DNA of 64,000 nt from Maribellus sp. YY47 (GTDB taxonomy: Bacteria > Bacteroidota > Bacteroidia > Bacteroidales > Prolixibacteraceae). Where the stretch lies: NCBI RefSeq assembly GCF_023111095.1, contig NZ_JALGYW010000019.1, positions 40,255-104,254 of the forward strand, given 5' to 3'. Made by a program: the position numbers and the translations under genes. Positions within the stretch are counted from its first letter, which is position 1, and every line of letters starts with the position of its first letter. Shown here piece by piece: positions 43,285 through 52,404 of the stretch. Below the pieces are notes generated by a model that was not told the DNA's origin, made no database searches, and was given only the letters and a program-made list of their open reading frames with translations.

Positions 43285-44817
43285 CTATTTTACAATCAGG
43301 TTCTTTCCGGTCATGTCGGCAGGAACTTCAAGTCCCATATCGGCCAACAAAGTCGGAGCCACATCGGCCAGCACACCGTCCTGCAGCTTAATTCCCTGTT
43401 TTTCGGTTACAAAAACACAAGGCACCGGATTCAACGAGTGAGCCGTGTTTTCAGATCCATCCGGATTAACGGCATTGTCGGCATTTCCGTGATCGGCAAT
43501 CACCATCACATCATAACCACCTTTTTGAGCCGCTGTAACCACATCTTTCAAACATGCGTCGACAGCTACAATTGCTTTGTAAATCGCCTCATAAACGCCG
43601 GTATGTCCAACCATATCGCCATTGGCAAAATTCAGACAAACAAAGTCAGCTTCTCCCTTTTCCAGCTTTGGGACAATCGCATCGCGAACGCCTGGAGCTG
43701 ACATTTCCGGTTGGTGATCGTAAGTCGGCACTTTGGGTGATTGAACCAGAATCCGGCTCTCTCCTTCGAATTCGGCTTCGCGGCCACCGCTAAAGAAGAA
43801 GGTTACGTGCGCATATTTTTCTGTTTCAGCAATCCTGATCTGTTTCAATCCTGCTTTTGCCACAACCTCACCCATGGTGTTCTGCACATTGTCTTTGTCA
43901 AAAATCACGTTAATACCTTCGAAGTCGGCTTTGTAGTTAGTCATCGTATACCATTGGAGATCCATAGTATGCATGCCAAACTCAGGAAGATCCTTCTGTG
44001 TGAAAGCAATGGTTGTCTGACGCAAACGGTCGGTACGGAAATTAAAGCAAATTACCACATCACCTTCTTCAACTTTTGCCAAAGGCTCTCCGGCTTCATC
44101 CACCATTACGATAGGCTTCATAAATTCGTCGGTCACACCATTGTCGTACGACTTTTGAATGCTTGCCAAAACATCGGTTGATTTTTCGCCTTTGCCTTCG
44201 GTATAAAGATCGTACGCCAGTTTCAATCGGTCATAATTATTGTCGCGGTCCATTCCATAGTAACGGCCAATCAACGACGCAAATTTTCCAACGGTTCCTT
44301 CCAGCGCATTTAAATCGGCTTCAACAAAACCATATCCTGAACGCGGGTCAGTATCACGACCGTCCATCAATCCATGTACAAAAACATCGTCCAATCCCAT
44401 ATCAGTAGCAATCTGACAAAGCGCCACCATATGAGAACTAAGTGCGTGAACTCCACCAGGGCCAATCAAACCCACCAGGTGAACTTTCTTATTATTGTCT
44501 TTGGCATAATTGTATGCTTTCAAAATCTGCGGATGCTGCCACAGCGACTTGTCGCGGATTGCCTTTGTAATTTTTACCATATCCTGGTAAAGAATCCGGC
44601 CGGCGCCAATATTTAAGTGTCCTACCTCCGAGTTTCCCATCTGTCCATCGGGCAAACCCACATATTCGCCGCAAGCCATTAATTGTGAATGTGGGTATTT
44701 TTCCATCAGCGAATCCATAAAAGGTGTCGGAGCCGTTGATACGATATCATTTTTTGAACCATCACCGATTCCCCATCCGTCGAGAATCACCAGTAAAGTT
44801 TTCTGAATTTCAGCCAT
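43285..44817 (-). CDS. gpmI: 2,3-bisphosphoglycerate-independent phosphoglycerate mutase
   Basis: A 510-residue manganese-dependent phosphoglycerate mutase of glycolysis, alkaline-phosphatase superfamily. The N-terminal metal site (LVILDGWGIGD), the catalytic serine in GQMGNSEVGHLNIGAGR, GLMDGRDTDPRSGYGF and the C-terminal metal ligands (FANGDMVGHTG, VIADHGNADN) are all intact. Length is standard. It is preceded by a promoter of the Bacteroidota type and is probably expressed alone or with DUF3109. Confidence 0.97.
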   Translation of the reverse strand: MAEIQKTLLVILDGWGIGDGSKNDIVSTAPTPFMDSLMEKYPHSQLMACGEYVGLPDGQMGNSEVGHLNIGAGRILYQDMVKITKAIRDKSLWQHPQILKAYNYAKDNNKKVHLVGLIGPGGVHALSSHMVALCQIATDMGLDDVFVHGLMDGRDTDPRSGYGFVEADLNALEGTVGKFASLIGRYYGMDRDNNYDRLKLAYDLYTEGKGEKSTDVLASIQKSYDNGVTDEFMKPIVMVDEAGEPLAKVEEGDVVICFNFRTDRLRQTTIAFTQKDLPEFGMHTMDLQWYTMTNYKADFEGINVIFDKDNVQNTMGEVVAKAGLKQIRIAETEKYAHVTFFFSGGREAEFEGESRILVQSPKVPTYDHQPEMSAPGVRDAIVPKLEKGEADFVCLNFANGDMVGHTGVYEAIYKAIVAVDACLKDVVTAAQKGGYDVMVIADHGNADNAVNPDGSENTAHSLNPVPCVFVTEKQGIKLQDGVLADVAPTLLADMGLEVPADMTGKNLIVK

Positions 44818-44855
44818 TTTATTTTGTTTTTATACGTTATCAATTTTTGAACGGA

Positions 44856-44887
44856 CAAAAGTATCCTTTTTTGACGCATTAAAGAAA
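44856..44887 (-). promoter_or_regulatory. Bacteroidota-type promoter for gpmI
   Basis: On the minus strand TTTC (44887-44884), 20 bases, TACTTTTG (44863-44856), against consensus TTTG-N19/20-TAnnTTTG. It is 39 bp ahead of the gpmI start. Confidence 0.5.
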
Positions 44888-45085
44888 TAACAATCATTCC
44901 GGACAGATTGATTTAACAATCTTTTGGAATTCAGCAGGCTCGCACTTAAAAAGGACCAACGAACCTCCCGGATTCTACTTCCCAAAACAATGCACATTCT
45001 ACCTTTTCGTTATCATTAACAATGCTCTTACATAACGACATTTGCCAGCTATTGATTAATTTAGTTCCTGAAAATCGTTTTTCAG

Positions 45086-47485
45086 ATGCGAAAAATTAAA
45101 ATCGAAATACCCATCCTCATTATTACAGCTGCAATGTTGGCATTAATTGCCCTTTCCGGAAACATGGTTTATAAAAGCCTTTCTGAAATTGTGGATTCCT
45201 GGCTAAACGAAGCACGCCCCGATTACAAACTGATAATGGTAAAAGACCTGAATGCCGATTTGGGGGAAATCGAGAATTCTGTCAAACTTTATTCGCTCAG
45301 CAAAAACCAAACTTACCTCGAAGCCTATTACAACCTGAGCAACACCGTTGAAGCCAAACAAAACAAACTGAAACATTACGCCATATCGGATACCGCGGCG
45401 CGCGAATCGGTAGATTCCCTGCTGCTTCTTTCGCACCAAAAACTTCTCGTTTGGAAAAACATCCTGAACCTTCATCTTTCGAAAGACGACGAACACAAAA
45501 CGTTTGCCCAGTATTTTGAAAGTCTGGATACAATGGTTGTTGTAAAAGATACCATTCGGTTTGAAGAACCCGAACGAGGCAGCTTTTTTAAGCGCCTATT
45601 TGGCAAAAAACCGGAACCACCACAGCCCGTGATTGTTGACCGAACCGTTGAGCAACAGACCATGCGCAACGATATTGCAGAGCTGGAAAAAGAAATGGCC
45701 GCACGCAACAAGGCACTTGCCAGCCGCGAAACTGCGTTAATGCAGAAGAACCTCGAAATCAACAATGCCCTTTTGGCACTTATTTCGAAGCTGGAACTCC
45801 AGGAACAGCAAAGCCAGTTTCAGAAAACGCAACAAGCCGATCTTCTGGCCTCCCAAACCTATAAACGTTTAAGTCTTTTTGCGCTCACGGTTCTCCTGCT
45901 TATGATTCTTATCTTAATCCTTATTTTCAGGGATTTGCACAAAGCACGATCGTACCAGCGTGCACTTAAAGAAGCCAAAAACCATGCAGAACAACTGGCA
46001 CGCGCCAAAGAGCTTTTTGTCGCCACCGTTAGCCACGAAATGCGGACACCGGTCAATGCGATTTATGGTCTGTCGGAACAGCTTTTGCAACGTTCCCTTG
46101 ACGATAAAACCCGTAAAGACCTCGATGTCATTCATAAATCTACCCGCCATTTGATCGATCTTGTCAACGATACTTTCGATTTTACCCGGATAGAAAACCA
46201 ACGCATTCAACTTAATCCTACTGATTTTCTACTGGATGAACTCCTCGAAAAAATCGAGCTGTTCAACCGCGATACCGCAAGATCCAAAAACATTCAACTG
46301 TCGATTGAAAAGGGAAATACAAAAGGTCTGGTTGTTTTTAACGACGAAAGCCGTTTGAAGCAAATCCTGAATAACCTTGTTACCAACGCCATCAAATTTA
46401 CAGATATGGGCTCGGTGGTCCTAAAGGCTTCTGTGGTTAGCAAGGGAAATAATAAATGGCTCAAGTTTGAAGTAAAGGATACCGGGATTGGAATCTCGGA
46501 CGAAAACCGCGAAAAAATATTTGATGATTTTGTGCAGCTCGATACCGACGCGAACAAAAAAGCCGGAGGAACCGGACTGGGACTTTACATTGTGAAGAAA
46601 CTGGTTTCACTTTTGGAAGGCAACGTATCGGTTCAAAGTCAAGTGGGCGAAGGCACAACATTCACGGTTATACTGCCTTTTAAGAAAGGTGATCCAAACA
46701 AAATCATTCGATCCAACAAAAGTTACTCTGCTCCCGATCAGTTAAAAGGAGGCAAAGTGCTGATTGTTGACGACGAAGAATTTAACCGTCATTTGCTAAA
46801 AAATATTCTGGACAAATGGAAAATCGGATACGATGAAGCAGAAAACGGACAACAAGCCGTCGGGCTGGCTTTAAAAAACAAATATCGCTTAATCATGATG
46901 GATATCCGCATGCCGGTACTTAGCGGCATTGAGGCTTCTCAAAAAATCAGGAAAAACGGAAACACAAGCCCAATCATTGCACTATCTGCCAATAAAAAAA
47001 GCCAGGAAACCGACGATATTTTTGACGCCTTTCTGGAAAAACCGTTTAAGGAAGCAGAGCTTTACTCGGTCATCACCGAAACTTTGAAAAATACAGAAGC
47101 TATTCCTTCCGGGAATGAAGAGGATGACCAACAATTTCAACCTAAGCTTGAAGATTTAATGAACATGGCCAACGGCGATAAAGTATTCCTGAAAGAGATG
47201 ATCCTGATATTTCTGACTTCCAGTCAAAATAACCTTGAAAAAATAAAAAGGAACATCGACCAGCAGCAATGGCAGGCGGTTGCCGATCTGGCCCATAAAA
47301 TGGCCGCTCCGGTAAAACACATGAATGTTATAGCGGTTTATTCCACAGTTAAAACCCTTCAACAACTGGCCGAATCAGGAGCTGAACCCGATGAAATTGA
47401 CCGTACATTTGAACGACTGAGCCAAGAAACAAGCCTCCTGAACTTGCATCTGCAAAAAATGCTGGAGAATAATTTTACAGATTGA
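45086..47485 (+). CDS. Hybrid sensor histidine kinase with receiver and HPt domains
   Basis: A 799-residue membrane kinase. The first membrane segment is at about 8-30, an extracytoplasmic helical (CHASE3-like) sensor follows to about 150, then a coiled coil and a second span near 258-278 (LFALTVLLLMILILILIF). The dimerisation domain carries His317 (VSHEMRTPVN). The ATPase has NNLVTNAIKF, DTGIGI and GGTGLGLYIV. A receiver domain has Asp606 (IMMDIRMP), and a C-terminal HPt domain has His737 (DLAHKMAAP). The phosphorelay most likely ends on the NtrC-type regulator encoded 76 bp downstream. A linker of KKPEPPQP at about 172-180 interrupts the sensor region. Confidence 0.94.
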   Translation: MRKIKIEIPILIITAAMLALIALSGNMVYKSLSEIVDSWLNEARPDYKLIMVKDLNADLGEIENSVKLYSLSKNQTYLEAYYNLSNTVEAKQNKLKHYAISDTAARESVDSLLLLSHQKLLVWKNILNLHLSKDDEHKTFAQYFESLDTMVVVKDTIRFEEPERGSFFKRLFGKKPEPPQPVIVDRTVEQQTMRNDIAELEKEMAARNKALASRETALMQKNLEINNALLALISKLELQEQQSQFQKTQQADLLASQTYKRLSLFALTVLLLMILILILIFRDLHKARSYQRALKEAKNHAEQLARAKELFVATVSHEMRTPVNAIYGLSEQLLQRSLDDKTRKDLDVIHKSTRHLIDLVNDTFDFTRIENQRIQLNPTDFLLDELLEKIELFNRDTARSKNIQLSIEKGNTKGLVVFNDESRLKQILNNLVTNAIKFTDMGSVVLKASVVSKGNNKWLKFEVKDTGIGISDENREKIFDDFVQLDTDANKKAGGTGLGLYIVKKLVSLLEGNVSVQSQVGEGTTFTVILPFKKGDPNKIIRSNKSYSAPDQLKGGKVLIVDDEEFNRHLLKNILDKWKIGYDEAENGQQAVGLALKNKYRLIMMDIRMPVLSGIEASQKIRKNGNTSPIIALSANKKSQETDDIFDAFLEKPFKEAELYSVITETLKNTEAIPSGNEEDDQQFQPKLEDLMNMANGDKVFLKEMILIFLTSSQNNLEKIKRNIDQQQWQAVADLAHKMAAPVKHMNVIAVYSTVKTLQQLAESGAEPDEIDRTFERLSQETSLLNLHLQKMLENNFTD

Positions 47486-47561
47486 CAATAGCTTTGCCTT
47501 GTGTTGTGCCTGATATTGGATAAATTTGCCTGGCACGGCAGCGCGAAATGCCTTACGGAAT

Positions 47562-48908
47562 ATGGAATCAAAATCATTTAAAATATTTGTAGTTGAAGAC
47601 GACGAGTGGTACAACCGCTTGCTGGTGCACAATTTATCGCTGAACCCTGACTATGAAATCCAGTCGTTTGCTGACGGGAAAAGCTGTTTGGAGCAATTGC
47701 ATCAGAATCCCGATGTAATTACGCTCGATTACCGCCTTCCCGACTTGAAAGGCCTCGAGGTGCTCAAACAGGTGAAAGAAATAAACGAGGACATCCAGGT
47801 AATCCTCATCTCGGAGCAGGAAGACATTGAAGTGGTGGTTGACCTGTTGAAACACGGCGCGTACGACTACATTGTAAAATCGAAAGACATCCGCGAGCGA
47901 CTGCTAAACACCGTTAACAACATTCGAAAGGAATTCAAATTAAAAGACGAAATCAAAACGCTTCGCAAAGAAGTCCGCAAGAAATACAGTTACCAAAATA
48001 CGATTGTTGGCAACAGTCCGGCTACACAAAAAATATTCGATTTAATTGAAAAAGCTACCCGCACCAACGTAACCGTTTCGGTAACCGGCGAAACAGGAAC
48101 GGGCAAAGAGCTGGTTGCCAAAGCGATTCACTACAACTCGGAACGGGCTAAAAAACCTTTTGTGGCCGTAAATATGGCGGCCATTCCAAAAGACCTGGTG
48201 GAAAGCGAATTGTTTGGCCACGAAAAAGGGGCCTTTACCGGAGCGGCAGCCCGCAGAATTGGAAAATTTGAGGAAGCACATGGCGGAACCTTGTTTCTGG
48301 ATGAAATCGCAGAAATGGAAATTTCGCTGCAAGCCAAGCTGCTGAGGGCGCTACAGGAAAAAGAGATTATCCGCATCGGCAGCAACCAAACGGTAAAAAT
48401 CGATTGCCGCATCATAATGGCCACCAATAAAAACCTGCTCGATGAAGTTAAAAAAGGAAACTTCAGACAGGATCTTTATTACCGTTTGTACGGACTTCCG
48501 ATAGACCTTCCGCCCCTGCGCGACCGTGGCAACGACGTAATAGTGCTGGCGAAAAGTTTTATTGCAACCTTTTGCAAGGAAAACAAACTGGAACCCAAAA
48601 CCCTCGGCTCTTCGGCCTCACGCAAACTCTTATCGTATCCGTTTCCGGGGAATGTGCGCGAACTGAAATCGGTTATCGAACTGGCAGCCACCTTAGCTGA
48701 CGATAATGAAATTCTCGCGGAACATCTTATGCTTGACGATTCAGTAAGCCTTGAAAGTCTTTACACCGATAATATGACGCTTCGGGAATACAACCTTCGC
48801 CTGGTAAAAAAACTGATGGAGCAATACGACAACAAACCCAAAATTGTTGCCGACAAACTGGGCGTTGGCGTGGCAACGATCTACCGCATGCTAAAAGAGG
48901 AAGAATAA
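47562..48908 (+). CDS. Sigma-54-dependent response regulator (NtrC family)
   Basis: A 448-residue regulator from the ATG at 47562 (an in-frame TTG at 47526 is upstream). The receiver domain opens FKIFVVEDDEWYN with phospho-acceptor Asp in ITLDYRLPD. The AAA+ domain has Walker A GETGTGKE, the sigma-54 contact loop GAFTGA, Walker B FLDEI and the arginine finger region RQDLYYRL. The short C-terminal helix-turn-helix is NKPKIVADKLGVGVATIYRML. It partners the hybrid kinase. A sigma-54-like promoter lies in the gap downstream, making the next gene a probable target. Confidence 0.95.
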   Translation: MESKSFKIFVVEDDEWYNRLLVHNLSLNPDYEIQSFADGKSCLEQLHQNPDVITLDYRLPDLKGLEVLKQVKEINEDIQVILISEQEDIEVVVDLLKHGAYDYIVKSKDIRERLLNTVNNIRKEFKLKDEIKTLRKEVRKKYSYQNTIVGNSPATQKIFDLIEKATRTNVTVSVTGETGTGKELVAKAIHYNSERAKKPFVAVNMAAIPKDLVESELFGHEKGAFTGAAARRIGKFEEAHGGTLFLDEIAEMEISLQAKLLRALQEKEIIRIGSNQTVKIDCRIIMATNKNLLDEVKKGNFRQDLYYRLYGLPIDLPPLRDRGNDVIVLAKSFIATFCKENKLEPKTLGSSASRKLLSYPFPGNVRELKSVIELAATLADDNEILAEHLMLDDSVSLESLYTDNMTLREYNLRLVKKLMEQYDNKPKIVADKLGVGVATIYRMLKEEE

Positions 48909-49017
48909 GCCCGTTTTTTTATCATTTTGATAATCAACTATCAATGTGATAAAACACAAGCTCCCCTCCGTTTTTTCAAACAACTGATTTACTGTTGATT
49001 CCGTTTATCCCAAACTC

Positions 49018-49033
49018 TGGCACAACACTTGGC
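49018..49033 (+). promoter_or_regulatory. Near-consensus sigma-54 (-24/-12) promoter
   Basis: TGGCAC (49018-49023), five bases, TTGGC (49029-49033), against TGGCAC-N5-TTGC. The -24 half is perfect; the -12 half has G for the final C. It stands 46 bp before the ATG at 49079 and directly after an NtrC-family regulator gene. Confidence 0.6.
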
Positions 49034-49078
49034 TATAGTATGCCATATCAATCAATTAAAACGATAGGAGATTTAGGG

Positions 49079-49993
49079 ATGAAAAAAATGAAAAAATCGC
49101 AGATAGCAAGTTTACTTCTTGTAGCAGTAATGTTGATTATTGCCATTTATACAGGAGTATCAGTTTATACAAAAAAGAACCAGGAAATAAACACGCTTCA
49201 AACCGAGAAGCAAAATATGAATTTGAACCTGCAGGAACGCGACTCGATGGTAAACGAGTTGATGAGCGCTTTTAATGAAATTGAAGACAACCTTAAATTC
49301 ATCAAAGAGAAACGCCAGCAACTATCGCTCGAAACCAGCCAGGAAGGTGGACGCGATCAGAAAAAGGTGATCATCGACGACATCAAAATGATGAACGAAA
49401 TGCTGGAAAAAAGCAGCGAACACATTGCTCAACTGGAAAAGAAACTTAAGAATTCGGGCATCGAACTGAGCTCTTTCAAAAAGAAAATTGCAGCATTAAA
49501 CCAGAACATCGAAGACCAGAACAACGAGATTGTTTCGCTTCAGAGGCAACTGGAAGAAAAAGATATTATGCTGGCCGATTTGAGCGAGCAAATCAACGTA
49601 ATGGAAGGTGAGCTGAACAAAAAAGCAGATACCTTACAACTGAAACAACAGGTTATCGAAGAGAAAATCAGCGACCTAAACAGAGCGCATGTTGCCTACG
49701 GAACTTTCAAAGAACTTAGAGACAAAGGAGTGCTTACCAAAGATGGCGGATTCCTTGGCATAGGAAAACATACTGCAATTCAGGAAAATTTCGCAGACGA
49801 CTATTTCACCGAATTGAATATTCAGGACACGAAAACGATCCCGTTGTTCTCGCACAAAGCAAAAGTTATTTCAGAGCACCCCGATAGTTCTTACTCCTTC
49901 GTAGAAGAAGACGGAATGATTGCCTACCTGCAAATCGACAATCCTGAGGAATTCTGGAAGATATCTAAATACGCTGTAATTGAAGTAAAATAA
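49079..49993 (+). CDS. Membrane-anchored coiled-coil protein
   Basis: About 304 residues from the ATG at 49079, which has an AGGAG ribosome site nine bases ahead. Starting further upstream would run through the sigma-54 promoter. A membrane anchor (IASLLLVAVMLIIAIYTGVSVY) is followed by long heptad-rich coiled coil over residues about 30-215 (QLEKKLKNSG, SLQRQLEEKDIMLADLSEQI). The small globular C-terminus (GGFLGIGKHTAIQENF ... EEFWKISKYAVIEVK) is of the type found in envelope-stress coiled-coil proteins of Bacteroidota. The gene follows the two-component pair and a sigma-54-like promoter. It is closed by a strong terminator. Function unknown; a structural or stress role is inferred. Confidence 0.8.
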   Translation: MKKMKKSQIASLLLVAVMLIIAIYTGVSVYTKKNQEINTLQTEKQNMNLNLQERDSMVNELMSAFNEIEDNLKFIKEKRQQLSLETSQEGGRDQKKVIIDDIKMMNEMLEKSSEHIAQLEKKLKNSGIELSSFKKKIAALNQNIEDQNNEIVSLQRQLEEKDIMLADLSEQINVMEGELNKKADTLQLKQQVIEEKISDLNRAHVAYGTFKELRDKGVLTKDGGFLGIGKHTAIQENFADDYFTELNIQDTKTIPLFSHKAKVISEHPDSSYSFVEEDGMIAYLQIDNPEEFWKISKYAVIEVK

Positions 49994-50006
49994 AATAGGT
50001 TTGCAT

Positions 50007-50053
50007 GAAGTTGGGGGAATACAACAGAGGTTGTATCCTTCAACTTCTCTTTT
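50007..50053 (+). terminator. Intrinsic terminator
   Basis: GAAGTTG...GAATACAAC-AGAG-GTTGTATC...CAACTTC is a long hairpin (50007-50047) followed by a T-rich tail. It closes the coiled-coil gene. Confidence 0.8.
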
Positions 50054-50146
50054 ACAAACTTACTACAATAAACAGAGCCAAAAACAATGGCCAGAAAACA
50101 GAAGATCAAGAAATTTGTTAGAGATTATAACTAAAAAGTAAAACCC

Positions 50147-51007
50147 ATGAAAAAAATTGGATTAGTACTAAGTACGCTTGTTTTAGGAATCATTTTAATG
50201 GTAGCTTGTAACGACGAAGTTACAACCAACATCCCGGAAGGAAAAGGGAAGGTAAACATCTACCTTACCGATGCGCCATTTCCAATCGACCTGGTTGCTA
50301 AAACATACGTAACGATCGACAAAGTTGAAATCAGGAAACAGGCAACAGATTCTGTTGAATCAGAATTTATTGTACTGATGGATGAACCCATGGAAATTGA
50401 TTTGCTTACACTTTCAAACGGTGTTACCGAAATGCTGGCCTCTGTTGATTTGGAAGCCGGTGTTTATGATCAGATCAGAATGCATGTGACCGACTCAAAA
50501 GTGGTCCTCAATGACGAAACGGAATTCGAGCTGAAGATTCCGAGCGGATCTTCCAGCGGACTAAAAATTAAAATTGAGCCCGCCATGGAAATTGGCGATG
50601 GAGAAACTGCCGACGTACTGCTCGACTTCGATGTGAGCAAATCGTTTGTTGCCAAAGGAAACTGGAAGGGAGGAAACATCAACGGATTTAACTTTAAACC
50701 CGTGGTTCGTTGCGTAATGCTGGGCAAAGCCGGTCGGGTTGAAGGAACGGTTACTGACACTGCCAGTGTAGCCGTCGAAAATGCATCAGTAAAAATATGG
50801 ATGCCGCTTGAAGGCATGGAAACCGATAGTTTGATCACTTCCTCGTTTAGCGATGAAGCCGGTAAATATAAAATCATCGGATTATTATCCGGAACCTATT
50901 ACCTCACCACAGAAGCCGAAGGCTTTAAGCCCGACACTGTTTGGAATGTAGGTGTTACCGAAGGAAACTCAACGGTTGTAGATATTCAACTTACTCCAGT
51001 AGAATAA
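50147..51007 (+). CDS. DUF4382 lipoprotein with carboxypeptidase-regulatory-like domain
   Basis: A 286-residue lipoprotein with signal peptide and lipidated Cys21 (ILMVAC). Residues about 35-195 are a DUF4382 domain (GKVNIYLTDAPFPIDLV, YVTIDKVEIR, AGVYDQIRMHV, NFKPVVRCVM). Residues about 200-286 form a carboxypeptidase-regulatory-like beta-sandwich (RVEGTVTDTASVAVENASV, GLLSGTYYLTTEAEGF). DUF4382 proteins are cell-surface or periplasmic and of unknown function. It follows the coiled-coil gene after a terminator, so it has its own promoter. A terminator follows at 51082. Confidence 0.9.
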   Translation: MKKIGLVLSTLVLGIILMVACNDEVTTNIPEGKGKVNIYLTDAPFPIDLVAKTYVTIDKVEIRKQATDSVESEFIVLMDEPMEIDLLTLSNGVTEMLASVDLEAGVYDQIRMHVTDSKVVLNDETEFELKIPSGSSSGLKIKIEPAMEIGDGETADVLLDFDVSKSFVAKGNWKGGNINGFNFKPVVRCVMLGKAGRVEGTVTDTASVAVENASVKIWMPLEGMETDSLITSSFSDEAGKYKIIGLLSGTYYLTTEAEGFKPDTVWNVGVTEGNSTVVDIQLTPVE

Positions 51008-51081
51008 ACGAGGTTCTATTACAAATGAATCATTATCAGGTTCTACCGAACAAATTGATGATGACTTGAGGTTTAACGTGC

Positions 51082-51116
51082 GGCAGTCCGTCTTATGGCG
51101 GGCTGCCTTTTTTTTC
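51082..51116 (+). terminator. Intrinsic terminator
   Basis: GGCAGTCCGTC and GGCGGGCTGCC pair across a short loop (51082-51107) and are followed by eight T. It closes the DUF4382 gene. Confidence 0.85.
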
Positions 51117-51118
51117 CC

Positions 51119-51276
51119 GAAAGTCTATCGAAAATCAATAGCAAAATAAGTTTCAATATTGTCTGACTCACCCTGATCCGCGAGTACTCGGGATCTTCCC
51201 TCTCCAGGCATAGAGAGGGAGCGAGGGAGAGTAAAAGTCATTACTTTCATATCTGTTGGTGATTCCTGAGAATCAT
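51119..51276 (+). repeat. 158-bp interspersed structured element, copy 1
   Basis: About 95 % identical by eye to the reverse complement of 59164-59320. It contains two hairpins: GATCCGCGAG-TA-CTCGGGATC, and CCCTCTC...GAGAGGG. The loop of the second hairpin is the most changed part between copies, while its arms are invariant. No coding potential. It looks like a non-autonomous mobile or REP-like element. Confidence 0.85.
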
Positions 51277-51577
51277 AATTGTCTTATGCCCGTTCGAACA
51301 AAATACCTCCGAACACTTCTTGCCTTTCAATTTTCGGGATCACTCAAAAATTCATTCCCATTGCAAACTATCCTCCGATAGTAAACTTCAGTAGAAACGT
51401 TGTTTGTCTATTTTGACATTTTTAACTTATTTTAACATATAGCTTACAAACCCATCAAATACAGCACATACAAATATATGAATTACACTTTTGTTTATTC
51501 TTTTTCATTTTTACTTAAACATTTTATATGAATTTAAAGTTATTGATGTTGAAGTTAAATCATTAAAACATTGAAAC

Positions 51578-52201
51578 ATGAAAACACTTAATCTGAAAAA
51601 GAAATTAAACCTGAGAGTTTTAGCATTTGCAGGAATCTTTGCCCTGGCGTTCTTTACTATCAGCTGCGAAAAAGAAACCGACGATTTTGCTCCTGCCTCT
51701 TACGAAGAAGGTGATTTGAAAGCCGGGAAAGCCGTTAAGAAAGGAGATCTAAGCATTGCCGAAATTGCGCTGGCTGATGACGGTGAGTTTGACGAACTGG
51801 TATCTGCGCTTGTATTTGTAGACACTGAACTGGGAACCGGTTTGGTAAATATGTTTTTAAACGGAACCGACCAGTACACGGTATTTGCGCCAACCGATGC
51901 TGCATTTGAAGCTCTTTATGAAGTACTTGGTGTTGGCGGAATTACTGAGGTAGATCCGGAAACTGTACTAAACGTTTTGCTATATCATGTCACCGAAGGC
52001 CGCCGGGCAGCCAACAGCGTAGTACCGAAAAACGAGCCCAGAACCATTGAAACTTTGCTTGAAGGAGCCACTTTTATGGTTGATTCCGACGGAATGATCT
52101 GGGCAACAGGAAACCAGGCGAAGATCGTAAGCGCGAATATTTCGGCTTCCAACGGCATCATTCACGTCATCGACAGTGTCATCCTACCCATTACCTTGTA
52201 A
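51578..52201 (+). CDS. Fasciclin (FAS1) domain lipoprotein
   Basis: A 207-residue lipoprotein with lipidated Cys30 (FFTISC) and one FAS1 domain over about 55-207. The FAS1 H1 motif reads QYTVFAPTDAAFEAL, the YH motif LLYHVTEGRR, and H2 NGIIHVIDSVILP. FAS1 domains mediate adhesion to matrix or carbohydrate and occur in many secreted Bacteroidota proteins. It is monocistronic with a terminator 33 bp after the stop. Confidence 0.93.
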   Translation: MKTLNLKKKLNLRVLAFAGIFALAFFTISCEKETDDFAPASYEEGDLKAGKAVKKGDLSIAEIALADDGEFDELVSALVFVDTELGTGLVNMFLNGTDQYTVFAPTDAAFEALYEVLGVGGITEVDPETVLNVLLYHVTEGRRAANSVVPKNEPRTIETLLEGATFMVDSDGMIWATGNQAKIVSANISASNGIIHVIDSVILPITL

Positions 52202-52233
52202 GCAATTAAACAACTATATTTCTGAAAACAGTA

Positions 52234-52266
52234 AGGGGCATCCGAAATTCGGCTGCCCTTTTTTTA
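52234..52266 (+). terminator. Intrinsic terminator
   Basis: AGGGGCA-T-CCGAA and TTCGG-C-TGCCCTT form a hairpin around 52234-52260, followed by a run of T. It closes the fasciclin gene. Confidence 0.85.
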
Positions 52267-52404
52267 TCTCACGACCGCTTTAGCCGTCCGCCTGCCGCAC
52301 TGCAAATCTAATTTTTGTTAAAAGCGTTTCAAAAACCTAAAATCGTAGGCAGATGCCCATATTTTTCCTATTTTTCCGACACTTTTCAACGGCAAAACTT
52401 AGGA

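Larger units (their letters stand above)
51008..51577. other. Intergenic region with terminator and repeat element
   Basis: This 570-bp gap contains the DUF4382 terminator (51082-51116), copy 1 of a 158-bp interspersed element (51119-51276) and about 300 bp of AT-rich sequence (51277-51577). In that last part I see no gene or convincing promoter for the fasciclin gene. Confidence 0.6.

Noticed and set aside
47528..47546. TGGCACGG followed by CAGCGCG, a possible sigma-54 promoter before the NtrC-family gene
   Set aside because: The -24 half fits but the GC of the -12 half is one base out of register and TTGC is absent, unlike the site at 49018.
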